Below, in pieces: positions 1 through 7,443 of a stretch of DNA of 64,000 bases. The position numbers and the translations under genes are program-made. This DNA comes from Paractinoplanes ovalisporus (GTDB taxonomy: Bacteria; Actinomycetota; Actinomycetes; Mycobacteriales; Micromonosporaceae): positions 558,001-622,000 of the forward strand of contig NZ_JAENHP010000004.1 in NCBI RefSeq assembly GCF_016834655.1, in the 5' to 3' direction. The notes under the pieces were generated by a model. The model was not told the DNA's origin. It saw only the letters and a list, made by a program, of their open reading frames with translations, and did no database searches. Each line of letters opens with the position of its first letter. The first letter of the stretch is position 1.

Positions 1-359
1 ACTACTCCGACTCGGTGGCGGCCGACATCGACGCCGAGGTGCGCGCGCTGATCGAGCTGGCGCACGACGAGGCGTGGGAGATCCTGGTCGAATACCGGGA
101 CGTCCTCGACAGCATGGTCCTCGAGCTGATGGAGAAGGAGACCATCACCCGCGAGGACATGGATCGGATCTGTGTCCGGGTGGTCAAGCGCCCGCCGATG
201 TCGCCGTTCAACGGCTTCGGCAAGCGCCTGCCCTCCGAGGCGCCCCCGGTGCTGACCCCGGCCGAGCGCGACAAGCTCAAGGCGCAGGCCGAGGCGGACG
301 GACAGATCGCTGTCGGGCCCAACCCGAACGGCAGCAGCAGCTCGGAAGGCAGCAACTGA
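1..359 (+). CDS. ftsH: ATP-dependent zinc metalloprotease FtsH, C-terminal end (partial)
   Basis: This is the 3' end of a gene entering from the left edge; the visible frame starts at base 3 and stops with TGA at 357-359. About 118 residues are visible. The sequence YSDSVAADIDAEVRALIE, a helical stretch with EEAxxIL-like spacing and the motif ETITREDMDRI match the helical end of the FtsH peptidase domain, and are followed by a Pro/Ser-rich tail ending in SSSEGSN. FtsH is a membrane-anchored AAA+ zinc protease for membrane and short-lived proteins; its ATPase and HExxH site would lie outside the window. ftsH directly upstream of folE is the standard actinobacterial order. An internal GTG at 15 is not a start. 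Confidence 0.9.
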   Translation, partial: YSDSVAADIDAEVRALIELAHDEAWEILVEYRDVLDSMVLELMEKETITREDMDRICVRVVKRPPMSPFNGFGKRLPSEAPPVLTPAERDKLKAQAEADGQIAVGPNPNGSSSSEGSN

Positions 360-1003
360 TAAGCGACGACGACGAGCTCGACTATCTCGCCGCCCGCCTG
401 GTCGACGGCAAGCTCACCGGTGCTCCGGTCGAGCAGGCCGTCGACCTCGGGCGGATCGAGAAGGCGGTTCGCGAGATCCTCATCGCGGTCGGCGAAGATC
501 CCGACCGCGACGGGCTCGAACGCACCCCGGCCCGGGTGGCCCGGGCCTATGCGGAGTTGTTCGCCGGCCTGCGGGTCGACCCGGCCGACGTGCTGCGGAC
601 GACGTTCGAGGCCGACCACGAAGAGATGGTGCTCGTCCGCGACATCGAAGTGATGAGCATGTGCGAGCACCACCTGCTGCCCTTCAAGGGCGTGGCGCAC
701 ATCGGCTACATCCCCGGCCCGCACGGCCGGATCACCGGGCTCTCCAAGCTGGCCCGCCTGGTCGAGGTCTACGCCCGCCGGCCCCAGGTGCAGGAGAGGC
801 TGACCTCGCAGATCGCCGACCTGCTGATGGAGAAGCTGGACGCGCGCGGGGCGATCGTGGTGCTCGAGTGCGAGCACCTGTGCATGGAGATGCGCGGCAT
901 CCGCAAGGTGGGGGCCCGTACGGTCACCTCGGCGGTGCGCGGGGCCTACCAGACCGACGCCAAGGTGCGCGCCGAGGCGATGGCGCTGATCAACGCCCGC
1001 TGA
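356..1003 (+). CDS. folE: GTP cyclohydrolase I (FolE)
   Basis: FolE converts GTP to 7,8-dihydroneopterin triphosphate, the first step of tetrahydrofolate synthesis. The protein is about 215 residues and carries the family signatures: RTPxRVAxAY near the N terminus, SMCEHHLLPFKG with the zinc Cys and His residues, GLSKLARLVEVYARRPQVQE, and ECEHLCMEMRG with the second zinc Cys. The start is unusual. No ATG, GTG or TTG exists in frame near the conserved start. The only sensible initiators are CTG at 356, overlapping the ftsH TGA as CTGA, or ATA at 359. GGAAGG at 344-349 is placed correctly for either. The gene is thus coupled to ftsH. The next folate genes, folP-folB-folK, are displaced 14.7 kb downstream. 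Confidence 0.93.
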   Translation: MISDDDELDYLAARLVDGKLTGAPVEQAVDLGRIEKAVREILIAVGEDPDRDGLERTPARVARAYAELFAGLRVDPADVLRTTFEADHEEMVLVRDIEVMSMCEHHLLPFKGVAHIGYIPGPHGRITGLSKLARLVEVYARRPQVQERLTSQIADLLMEKLDARGAIVVLECEHLCMEMRGIRKVGARTVTSAVRGAYQTDAKVRAEAMALINAR

Positions 1004-1030
1004 CGTCTGGGCCCGGAATTTCCGCCCGTC

Positions 1031-1113
1031 GGCGTTCCCGCGCGGCATCTCTCACGCGGCGTTTCCCGCGCGGCATCTCTCATGCGGCGTTTCCCGCGCG
1101 GCATCTCTCACGC
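1031..1113. repeat. Three tandem 27-28 bp repeats after folE
   Basis: Three head-to-tail copies begin at 1031, 1058 and 1086, with unit GGCGTTTCCCGCGCGGCATC followed by TCTCACGC. The first copy lacks one T and the second has one C-to-T change. The array fills the folE/carboxymuconolactone-decarboxylase intergenic space. The last copy includes the stop codon of the convergent gene at 1108-1110. Confidence 0.85.
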
Positions 1114-1611
1114 GCGGACCATGCGGTTGGCCAGGGTCGACATCGTGTACGTCCCGATGCCCAGCACCACCTCGAGCGCGTTGCGCCGCGTGTAGCCGGC
1201 CGCCAGGAACTCGGTCATCTGGTCGTCGGGCACCTCGCCGGCCGTGGCCAGCACCCGCAGCGTGAATTCCCGCAACGCCGCCAGCCGGGGGTCGTCCGGC
1301 GTTTCCCCCGTACGCAGGGCGGCGATCAGCCTCGCGTCGGCGCCCAGTGTGCGCAGGCGGCCGGTGTGCATGGCCAGGCAGACGCGGCACTGGTTGCGGG
1401 CCGCGATCACCATGACCACCACCTCGCGGGCCAACGGGTCGAGTGTGCTCGCCTCGAACAGGTTGCTGGCCTGCAGAAACCCGCCGAGCATCTCGGGCGA
1501 CTCGGCGAGCAGGCCGACCGCGCCGGGCAGGTGGCCCAGGTGCTGCACCGTCGATTCGATCAGCGGCCGGGACGCGGCCGGGGCGGACTCCAGGGTGTGC
1601 GGGGTGAACAT
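1108..1611 (-). CDS. Carboxymuconolactone decarboxylase / AhpD-like family protein
   Basis: This 167-residue protein has the AhpD-like helical fold signature: a CxxC pair followed by His (CRVCLAMH, about residues 75-82) preceded by AREVVVMVIAARNQ. In family members the two cysteines and the distal histidine act in disulfide or peroxide chemistry; related proteins are alkylhydroperoxidases or decarboxylases, and the substrate here cannot be read. The ATG at 1611 is preceded by GGAGGAACG, a strong ribosome binding site, so the longer open frame reaching 1890 is not used. The gene is divergent from a MarR regulator with a large inverted repeat between them, suggesting that the regulator controls it in response to an oxidant or electrophile. 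Confidence 0.85.
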   Translation of the reverse strand: MFTPHTLESAPAASRPLIESTVQHLGHLPGAVGLLAESPEMLGGFLQASNLFEASTLDPLAREVVVMVIAARNQCRVCLAMHTGRLRTLGADARLIAALRTGETPDDPRLAALREFTLRVLATAGEVPDDQMTEFLAAGYTRRNALEVVLGIGTYTMSTLANRMVRA

Positions 1612-1623
1612 CGTTCCTCCGGT

Positions 1624-1671
1624 AAACTCGTCAACGTGGTTGTCGAAACAGTAAACCAGGTTGTCGAGTTT
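1624..1671. promoter_or_regulatory. Candidate MarR operator between divergent genes
   Basis: AAACTCGTCAAC (1624-1635) and GTTGTCGAGTTT (1660-1671) form a 12-bp inverted repeat with one mismatch. A third related half site, GGTTGTCGAAAC, lies at 1639-1650. The block sits exactly between the two divergent starts, as expected for an autoregulating MarR protein. The right arm covers the TTG at 1661, which argues for the ATG at 1676 as the marR start. Confidence 0.6.
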
Positions 1672-1675
1672 GCCA

Positions 1676-2143
1676 ATGCCGCCCGCTGACCCGCCCGGCT
1701 TCGAGCTGCCGTTGCTGCTGTTCGCGGGCTTCCGGGCGCTCATCGACGAGCTGCACGCGGAACTCGCCACGCGCGGGCATCCCGACGCGCGGCCGGTCCA
1801 CGGCTTCGCGATGCAGGCGATCGGGCCCGCCGGGGCCACGGCCAGCGAGGTCGGGCGGCGGCTCGGCGTCTCGAAACAGGCCGCCGGCAAGACCGTCGAC
1901 CGGCTGGCCGCGCTGGGCTATGTCGAGCGGGTCGACGATCCCCACGACGCCCGCCGCAAGCTCATCCGGCTGACGCCGCTCGGCCTCGACATGCTGGCCC
2001 AGTCGGCCGAGATCTTCGACCGGTTGCGGGCGCGCTGGGTCGAGAAGCTGGGCGCGGAGCGGGTCACTTCGCTCGAGTCGTCCCTGCGTACGGTCGTGCC
2101 CGCCACCGGCTTCCCGGTCGACGTCCCCGGCTGGTTCGGCTAA
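1676..2143 (+). CDS. MarR-family transcriptional regulator
   Basis: The protein has about 155 residues with a winged helix-turn-helix core: GPAGATASEVGRRLGVSKQA then AGKTVDRLAALGYVERVDDP, where the D-x-R wing motif reads DPHDARRKLIRLT. MarR dimers usually repress a divergent gene and release DNA on binding a small molecule or on oxidation. No cysteine is seen in the protein, so ligand binding is more likely than thiol sensing. A TTG at 1661 gives five extra residues but lies inside the presumed operator; ATG 1676 is preferred. The neighbour on the other strand is the AhpD-like protein, the most likely target. Confidence 0.85.
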   Translation: MPPADPPGFELPLLLFAGFRALIDELHAELATRGHPDARPVHGFAMQAIGPAGATASEVGRRLGVSKQAAGKTVDRLAALGYVERVDDPHDARRKLIRLTPLGLDMLAQSAEIFDRLRARWVEKLGAERVTSLESSLRTVVPATGFPVDVPGWFG

Positions 2144-2164
2144 CCGCCCTGTTGGGCCCGTCCC

Positions 2165-2227
2165 GGTCGCGCGGCGGGCTGTTTCGTTTGGCCGCCGTGG
2201 GTGGGGTCGTCCTGGTCGCGCGGCGGG
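2165..2227. repeat. Short direct repeat in the marR-ridA gap
   Basis: GGTCGCGCGGCGGG occurs at 2165-2178 and again at 2214-2227, each preceded by GTCCCGG- or GTCCTGG-type sequence. No gene or clear promoter was recognised in 2144-2302. Confidence 0.4.
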
Positions 2228-2302
2228 TCGGATTGTGCTGCTGAGTGGGCGAGGGGTGGTTAATCGGTGTCGGGCGCATCGCGGGGTCGGAATACTGGCC
2301 GG

Positions 2303-2704
2303 GTGATCGAGAAATTCAACCCCGCCACCGTCCACGAGCCGCCGGGCTACACGCACATCACCATCTCGTCGGCGGGACGCCTCGCCCACCTCGCCGGTCA
2401 GTGCCCGCTCGACCTCGACGGCAAGGTCGTCGGCGAACCGGGCGACTTCGACGCGCAGACCGACCAGGTGATCACCAACTGCCTGGCCGTGCTCGAAGCC
2501 GCCGGCGCCGCCCCGGCCGACGTGGTGCGCTCGGTGATCTATGTGGTGAGCCCGGACAGCGCCCAGCTCGCCGCCGTCTGGGACCGGCTCAACGAGTCAC
2601 CGCTGGCGCCCGCCTTCACGACCGCCTCGACGCTGCTCGGCGTCGCCTCACTGGGCTTCCGGGGCCAGCTGGTCGAGGTCGATCTGACCGCCGCCCTACC
2701 CTGA
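2303..2704 (+). CDS. RidA (YjgF/YER057c/UK114) family protein
   Basis: This is a 133-residue RidA-fold protein. It has the N-terminal FNPATV, the central HLAGQCPLDLDGKVVG strand-loop, the conserved QTDQVITNCLAVLEAAGA helix and the strand SVIYVV. RidA proteins are trimeric enzymes that hydrolyse reactive enamine/imine intermediates. The C-terminal Arg that binds the substrate carboxylate in true RidA is not obvious, so this may be one of the Rid2-7 subfamilies. The GTG at 2303 (MIEKFNPA) fits the family start; an in-frame GTG at 2267 gives 12 extra basic residues. It stands alone on the plus strand with a small hairpin after its stop. Confidence 0.8.
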   Translation: MIEKFNPATVHEPPGYTHITISSAGRLAHLAGQCPLDLDGKVVGEPGDFDAQTDQVITNCLAVLEAAGAAPADVVRSVIYVVSPDSAQLAAVWDRLNESPLAPAFTTASTLLGVASLGFRGQLVEVDLTAALP

Positions 2705-2707
2705 TCT

Positions 2708-2729
2708 CCGGTCGCACGCTCGCGACCGG
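2708..2729 (+). terminator. Small hairpin after the RidA-like gene
   Basis: CCGGTCGC (2708-2715) and GCGACCGG (2722-2729) make an 8-bp perfect stem with a 6-nt loop, four bases after the stop codon. There is no T run, so this is a weak terminator or an mRNA end-stabilising hairpin. The remainder to 2863 is G-rich without a recognised feature. Confidence 0.4.
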
Positions 2730-2863
2730 CGATGCGGCGGCGCGATGCGGTGTGCGGGCGGCGCGGCCCGGGGTGGGAGTAGGGCGGTGCGGCGGCGTGG
2801 GGCGTCGCGGTGCGTGAGTGTGGGCGGTGAAGGGTGCGGCGACGTGGGTGTCTCGGCGCGGTG

Positions 2864-3547
2864 TCAGTTGAGGAACGACGCGAGTCCTACGCCCATGCAG
2901 GTGAGCAGCACCGGGACCAGGCAGGCGACGGCCCCGATGATCGGGGTGCGGTCGACCCCGCCCGGGTCGCCGCCGTAGACGAAGCCGATCGTGACCCAGC
3001 CCAGACCGAAGGCGATCACCGGCATGGTCAGGCCGCACAGCAGCGCGTAGGTCGGCACCGAGCCCGGATCGGCGACCAGGTAGAGCGCGATCTGCACGAT
3101 CAGCACGACCGCCGCGAACGGGCCGTAGACGAGCAGGTTGCGCGCCCACGGGCGCCAGCGGCGGGCCGGGGCAGCCTCGGTCAGCAGGGCGTCGGCGGCG
3201 TCGGCACTGCGGCGGGCCTGCTGCAACGCGGCGAGCGCGGACGCGGGACCCGTGCCGGCGGCCTGAGCGGCCACCTCCAGATCGGCCGACTGCGGCCGCA
3301 GCTCGAGCACCGGCACGGCCAGATCACGCGCCAGCCGGGTCTCCTGGGCCGCGAGCCTCGACCGTACGGAGGAAAGCTCCTGCCTCGCGGCCGTGACCGC
3401 CCCCTGATGCTCGGCCGACGCCGCGCTCGCGGCCCGTCGCACGGCATCGAGGCGCTGGGCGGCGGCCAGATAATCGGCCCACGGACCCGGCGCCGGGGGA
3501 GCCGGCTGGGCCGGGATCGCGCTGGTCGTCTCCTGCTGGTCGGTCAC
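2864..3547 (-). CDS. Coiled-coil plus membrane protein coupled to FtsK-like ATPase
   Basis: I do not recognise a family. The 227-residue protein has a Pro/Ala-rich start, a long Ala/Gln/Arg helix likely to form a coiled coil (about residues 25-125), then three or four hydrophobic segments: LLVYGPFAAVVLIVQIALYL, YALLCGLTMPVIAFGLGWVT and IIGAVACLVPVLLTCMGVGL. The ATG at 3547 overlaps the TGA of the upstream FtsK/SpoIIIE-type gene (3544-3546), so the two are translated together. A membrane partner or anchor for the otherwise soluble ATPase is a reasonable inference from the coupling. Confidence 0.7.
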   Translation of the reverse strand: MTDQQETTSAIPAQPAPPAPGPWADYLAAAQRLDAVRRAASAASAEHQGAVTAARQELSSVRSRLAAQETRLARDLAVPVLELRPQSADLEVAAQAAGTGPASALAALQQARRSADAADALLTEAAPARRWRPWARNLLVYGPFAAVVLIVQIALYLVADPGSVPTYALLCGLTMPVIAFGLGWVTIGFVYGGDPGGVDRTPIIGAVACLVPVLLTCMGVGLASFLN

Positions 3548-6177
3548 GCCTCATCACCCCAGTCGTCGCCCACGCCGGGATCGAGGAACGGCACGAGAGA
3601 GACCGTACGGTCGGACTCACGGTCATGCAGCAGCGCCCGGTTGGGCCGCGGCTGCCACTCCACCGGCCGGCCGATCATCGTGGACACCTCGGCCGTCGGC
3701 ACGTTGAGGAACAGCAGCCCGGCGACGTCGTCACCGCCGGTGAACATGCGGGGATCGCGCCACCACGACAGCAGGTGCGCGCCGCGGGACGGGCCGTCGC
3801 GCAGGAACGCCGGAAGACCGGTCAGCGTCTCGGGGGCGATCGCGTCCATGCCGAAGACGACGCGGTAGCCGGGACGGCCGGGATCGAACTCGGCTGCCAG
3901 CCCGGCCCGGTCGACCAGCGCGACCTCCTGCCGGTGACCGATCTCGGCGGCCAGGGCCTCGGCGAGACGATGCCCCTCGGCGGTGAGCGAGGCGATCACG
4001 AACCGCGCCGTACGGGGTTGGTGGTAGGCGGCCACACTGCGCGTGGCCGCGTCGAGCACCTCGGACGCCGACGCCTGCGACCCGAAGATCGCCAGATGCC
4101 GGCCCGGCGCCGCGCCGAGGGGGAACGCCACGGTGGACAGGTTCACGTCGAGCGCGCGGCCCAGCAGCGCGGCCGGAGCCCCACCGCGGCCGGCCAGCGC
4201 CAGCCGGTAGGTCGGGTCGTCGGCGAGATGTTGATGGGCGTAGCCGGCGAAGATGCGCGGCGGCTGCGACTCCGGATCGCGGGAACCCCACAGCTTGTGC
4301 CGCAGGTCGCTCAGCAACTCCTCGTCGGCGTGCGGGTCGGGGAAGCGGATGATGCGCTCGTGCCCGCGGGTGGCGCCGCGTGGCCCGCCCAGACCACCCG
4401 CCGTGTTCACCACCGCCGTGCCCAGCGGCAGCCCGGCCGCCGAGTCGTTCGCCGGCTCCAGCACGTCACCGCCGCCGGGCAGCGCGATGCGGACCGGGAA
4501 CTGGCCGAAGAACGAGTCACGCTTGGTGTAGAGCGCCTCGATGCCGGTCAGGGCCTGGCTGGCCAGCACCAGATGGATGCCGCAGGTGCGGCCCGTGCGG
4601 GTCAGCGCCTCGAGCAGCGACGCCGCCTCGGTCGCCACCGGGTCGCCCCCCGCCAGCAGCACCGGGAACTCGTCGATCACGCACAGGATGCGGGGCAGAG
4701 GTCGTTTGAGGCCGTCCTCGGCGGCTGCCGCGCGCAACTCCTTGAGGGTCGAGACACCCGCCCTCTCGTACGCGGTGGAGCGGCGCGACATCTCCGCGTT
4801 GAGCTCGCGGAGCACGGCCAGCCCGTACTCCCGGTCGGCCTCGACACCCACCGCCCGCGCGTGGGGCAGCCACGTGCGGTCGCTGCGGGTCGGCACGAAC
4901 TCGGCGAACGTCACGCCCTCTTTGAAGTCGAGCAGATAGAGCGCCAGCTCGGACGGGCTGTAACGCGCGCCCAGCCCGTACAGCACGTTGATCAGGAAGG
5001 CCGTCTTGCCCGCGCCCGACCGGCCGCCGACCATCCAGTGTGGTGTCAGGTCGTTGAAGCGCAGCGCCAGCGGGGTGTCACCGTCATGGCCGACCACCGC
5101 GCTCAGCCCCTCGGCCGCGTCACCCGCCCACAACTCCTCGCCCGGCTCGGGCAGCAGGTCGGCCAGCGTGACCCGGGACGCGGCGGCCGAATGCGCGGCC
5201 AGCTCACGGCAGACCGCGTCGATCAGGTGGGGCGGCGGATCGTCGTCGAGGAACACCGGTGCGTTGAGCCACGAGACGTCCGAGGTCGAGCCGTACGTCG
5301 CCCCGGGCGGGTCGCCGATCACCGCGTACGGGTTGCGGACCGACACCATCGTCGTGCGCGGCAGCGGCGCCTGGGTCGTCTCGGCGGTCAGCGGGGGCGG
5401 CGGCCAGCCCGCCACGATCAGGTGCAGGCCGGAGTCGGGGCCCTGCTGGGCGAGCGCGGCGATGCGGCGCAACTCCTCGCCCTCGGTCAGCTCGGGCAGG
5501 CTCGCGATGACCACCAGCATCATGCGGTCGCGCCGGGTGCGCCGCGGCGCCACCCCCCGGCCCGGGCGCAGCCACTTCTCGGCCTCGGCGAGCACGTCAC
5601 GCAGGCCTTGGCGGTCGGTGGCCGGAGGCGACATCAGGCCGGCGTCACGCAGGTCGGCGAACGGGGCGAACACCTCGCCGCCGCCGATGCCGTCAACCGC
5701 GCGCACCAGCAGCGAACCGGCCGGGGCGGCGGCCAGCAACCGCAACAGAACCGACCGCAGCAGGCCGAAGACCCGGGAATCGGTCGCCGTCGCATCGATC
5801 GTGAGATGACCCGTGCCCAGCAGCGGGACGATCGCCGGGAAACGGGCGTCGTCGAGCAGCTGAGCGGCCCCCAGACGGACGAACTGCGGCGGGTAGACAC
5901 CACCGAGCGGAGTGTTCACCGACTGCGCGTCGAGGGGCGCGCCGAGCCAGCCGGGCGCCAGCGCGCCGGCCGCCGCCCGCAGATCTTCCGCCAGGCGATG
6001 CTGCTCCAGCGGATCGGGCGTCGAGGCGTCAGCATCGAGCGCGGCCGAGGCGGCATCCGCGAGGGCGGCCGCCTGCCGGTGCAAAGCGGCAGCCTGCTGG
6101 ACCCGCAAAGCCGAATCCACCACCGCCCTCACCTCCTGTGTGCGCGGATAAAACTTATCCCAGACGGAGCGGGGCAT
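3544..6177 (-). CDS. FtsK/SpoIIIE-family DNA translocase-like ATPase (soluble)
   Basis: This ATPase has about 877 residues and begins MPRSVWDKFYPRT. The first ATPase domain is intact: MVGGRSGAGKTAFLINVLYG (Walker A), then LYLLDFKEGVTF, and CVIDEFPVLLAGG (Walker B). A second domain is present but degenerate: its P-loop reads LAIFGSQASASEVLD, lacking the Lys-Thr. One active and one dead motor domain in tandem recalls EccC-like and other multi-domain FtsK/HerA proteins. There is no N-terminal membrane region; membrane attachment could come from the coupled downstream gene. An in-frame extension to 6363 would overlap the divergent gene and looks non-coding. The role could be DNA or protein pumping; its closeness to a T4SS-like operon makes a coupling-protein role possible but unproven. 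Confidence 0.8.
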   Translation of the reverse strand: MPRSVWDKFYPRTQEVRAVVDSALRVQQAAALHRQAAALADAASAALDADASTPDPLEQHRLAEDLRAAAGALAPGWLGAPLDAQSVNTPLGGVYPPQFVRLGAAQLLDDARFPAIVPLLGTGHLTIDATATDSRVFGLLRSVLLRLLAAAPAGSLLVRAVDGIGGGEVFAPFADLRDAGLMSPPATDRQGLRDVLAEAEKWLRPGRGVAPRRTRRDRMMLVVIASLPELTEGEELRRIAALAQQGPDSGLHLIVAGWPPPPLTAETTQAPLPRTTMVSVRNPYAVIGDPPGATYGSTSDVSWLNAPVFLDDDPPPHLIDAVCRELAAHSAAASRVTLADLLPEPGEELWAGDAAEGLSAVVGHDGDTPLALRFNDLTPHWMVGGRSGAGKTAFLINVLYGLGARYSPSELALYLLDFKEGVTFAEFVPTRSDRTWLPHARAVGVEADREYGLAVLRELNAEMSRRSTAYERAGVSTLKELRAAAAEDGLKRPLPRILCVIDEFPVLLAGGDPVATEAASLLEALTRTGRTCGIHLVLASQALTGIEALYTKRDSFFGQFPVRIALPGGGDVLEPANDSAAGLPLGTAVVNTAGGLGGPRGATRGHERIIRFPDPHADEELLSDLRHKLWGSRDPESQPPRIFAGYAHQHLADDPTYRLALAGRGGAPAALLGRALDVNLSTVAFPLGAAPGRHLAIFGSQASASEVLDAATRSVAAYHQPRTARFVIASLTAEGHRLAEALAAEIGHRQEVALVDRAGLAAEFDPGRPGYRVVFGMDAIAPETLTGLPAFLRDGPSRGAHLLSWWRDPRMFTGGDDVAGLLFLNVPTAEVSTMIGRPVEWQPRPNRALLHDRESDRTVSLVPFLDPGVGDDWGDEA

Positions 6178-6271
6178 CGCGTTCCCGGTGCTCGGTTCGG
6201 TGTCCGCGTCGTCCGGGCTTGTGCCGTCCACGCCCCGTCCGGGGTGATAGGTGTGTGGAGGCACTACTGTC

Positions 6272-6835
6272 GTGAGTGTGCAGCCGCAGGAGCCAGTGAC
6301 CGGAGACACGCCCCCGCCGCCGGGTGGGGCGGCGCCGGTGGCGGCCTCGGCGGCGCCGGTCAAGAAGCCGCGTAACCGGCGGTTGCGGTTGTGGCTGGCT
6401 CTGGGGGCGGGGATTGTGGCGCTGCTCTGCCTCGGGGGTGTGGGGGTGGCGGTGCTGCTCTACGACGAGGAAACAAAGATCGAGCGCGCCGACCCGGACC
6501 AGGTGACATCGAGTTTTCTGCGGGCCTATCTGGTGAATCGGAGCGATGACGAAGCCGCGCTCTACAGCTGCAAGAGCGATGCGCAGCTGGGTCAGATCGC
6601 TTCTCTCCGCACCGAGATGGTCGACCGCGAGCAGAACTTCGGAACAACCGTCACCGCTGTCTGGGAGTCACTTAGGGTTTCCGGCACGACAGATGGCTCG
6701 ACGTCGGTCAGCGTTGACCTGGTCATCACGGGATCCAAGGGCGGCCAGCAGGTGAGCAGCCGCACCGAACCTTGGATGTTCGGCCTGCTCGATCAAGACG
6801 GGTGGCGTGTTTGCAGCGCAACCAGGAAAGCTTGA
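6272..6835 (+). CDS. Single-pass membrane protein with small extracytoplasmic domain
   Basis: This 187-residue protein has a Pro-rich cytosolic leader (PPPPGGAAPVAAS), a basic KKPRNRRLR patch, one membrane helix (LWLALGAGIVALLCLGGVGV) and an outside domain of about 125 residues beginning DEETKIERADPDQVTSSFLR. That domain resembles the NTF2-like, DUF4878-type outer domains common in actinobacterial membrane proteins (SFLRAYLVNRSDDEAALYSC). GTG 6272 is chosen because GGAGGC at 6257-6262 precedes it. It is divergent from the FtsK-like gene and runs towards the last gene of the T4SS-like operon with only two bases between the stops. VirB8 and TcpC of conjugation systems also have NTF2-like outer domains, so a functional link is conceivable. 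Confidence 0.7.
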   Translation: MSVQPQEPVTGDTPPPPGGAAPVAASAAPVKKPRNRRLRLWLALGAGIVALLCLGGVGVAVLLYDEETKIERADPDQVTSSFLRAYLVNRSDDEAALYSCKSDAQLGQIASLRTEMVDREQNFGTTVTAVWESLRVSGTTDGSTSVSVDLVITGSKGGQQVSSRTEPWMFGLLDQDGWRVCSATRKA

Positions 6836-6837
6836 CG

Positions 6838-7443
6838 CTACTCAACCCAAAGTAGGTGGGCCGACACCTCGAGTGTTCGGGGTGCATGGCCGCTCCAACC
6901 CCACCGATACCAGTCGAGCTCGGTCGTGACGCGGGCACAGACGTCGCCCTGATTGTTGGTGTGGAGCTCGGTCACCGCGCGAAGGTCCCGTTCCTCACCA
7001 CCGTCGTCGAGCAACCGCACCACCCGGCGCCCAGAGAGCGACGGAGCGTCCAGAGCGGCCACCGGCGTCCGACGGGCGGGTTCGTCCAGCGATACGAGAC
7101 GTGAGGCGGCGTCGGCGGCCGGCAACGTGATGCCCGCGACGCCGTACTCCTCGACCCAGACCCGCTCCACGGGCACGAGCGGGGCAAAGATCTCGGTCTG
7201 CTCGGCCTCGGCGCGGTACCACTCGCCCTCGGTCATGATCGGGACGTAGGTGCGGCTGCCCTGCACGACCTTCTCGTCGGCCCGGAGGTCCGAGCGCCAG
7301 CCGTGCCCGGGCAGGCCGATCAGAACCCGTCGTCCGCGCAGCTGGCCGCTCATGGTGGCCGGCGTCGGCACGATCGGGCGCGGCGGCTCCAGCTCCCACT
7401 CGGGGTGCCCGGCGAACGGGTCGGGGAACGACTCCCCGCTCAT
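6838..7443 (-). CDS. Hypothetical cytosolic protein, last gene of T4SS-like operon
   Basis: The 201-residue protein has no signal peptide or membrane helix. It is rich in Trp, Glu and Arg with a C-terminal segment TELDWYRWGWSGHAPRTLEV. I do not recognise a domain. The ATG at 7443 overlaps the TGA of the wall hydrolase gene (7440-7442), so it belongs to the same message, and its conservation with the machine would be the best clue to function. Confidence 0.7.
   Translation of the reverse strand: MSGESFPDPFAGHPEWELEPPRPIVPTPATMSGQLRGRRVLIGLPGHGWRSDLRADEKVVQGSRTYVPIMTEGEWYRAEAEQTEIFAPLVPVERVWVEEYGVAGITLPAADAASRLVSLDEPARRTPVAALDAPSLSGRRVVRLLDDGGEERDLRAVTELHTNNQGDVCARVTTELDWYRWGWSGHAPRTLEVSAHLLWVE

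Noticed and set aside
1031..1113. Repeat array as a CRISPR
   Set aside because: The copies are directly adjacent with no spacers and no cas genes.
6178..6363. N-terminal extension of the FtsK-like protein to 6363
   Set aside because: It would overlap the start of the divergent membrane protein gene and encodes low-complexity Gly/Pro/Thr sequence; ATG 6177 gives a compact start.
3625..6375. Open frame of 916 codons opposite the FtsK-like gene
   Set aside because: Low-complexity Gln/Arg/Gly translation without domains; the FtsK frame is clearly real.
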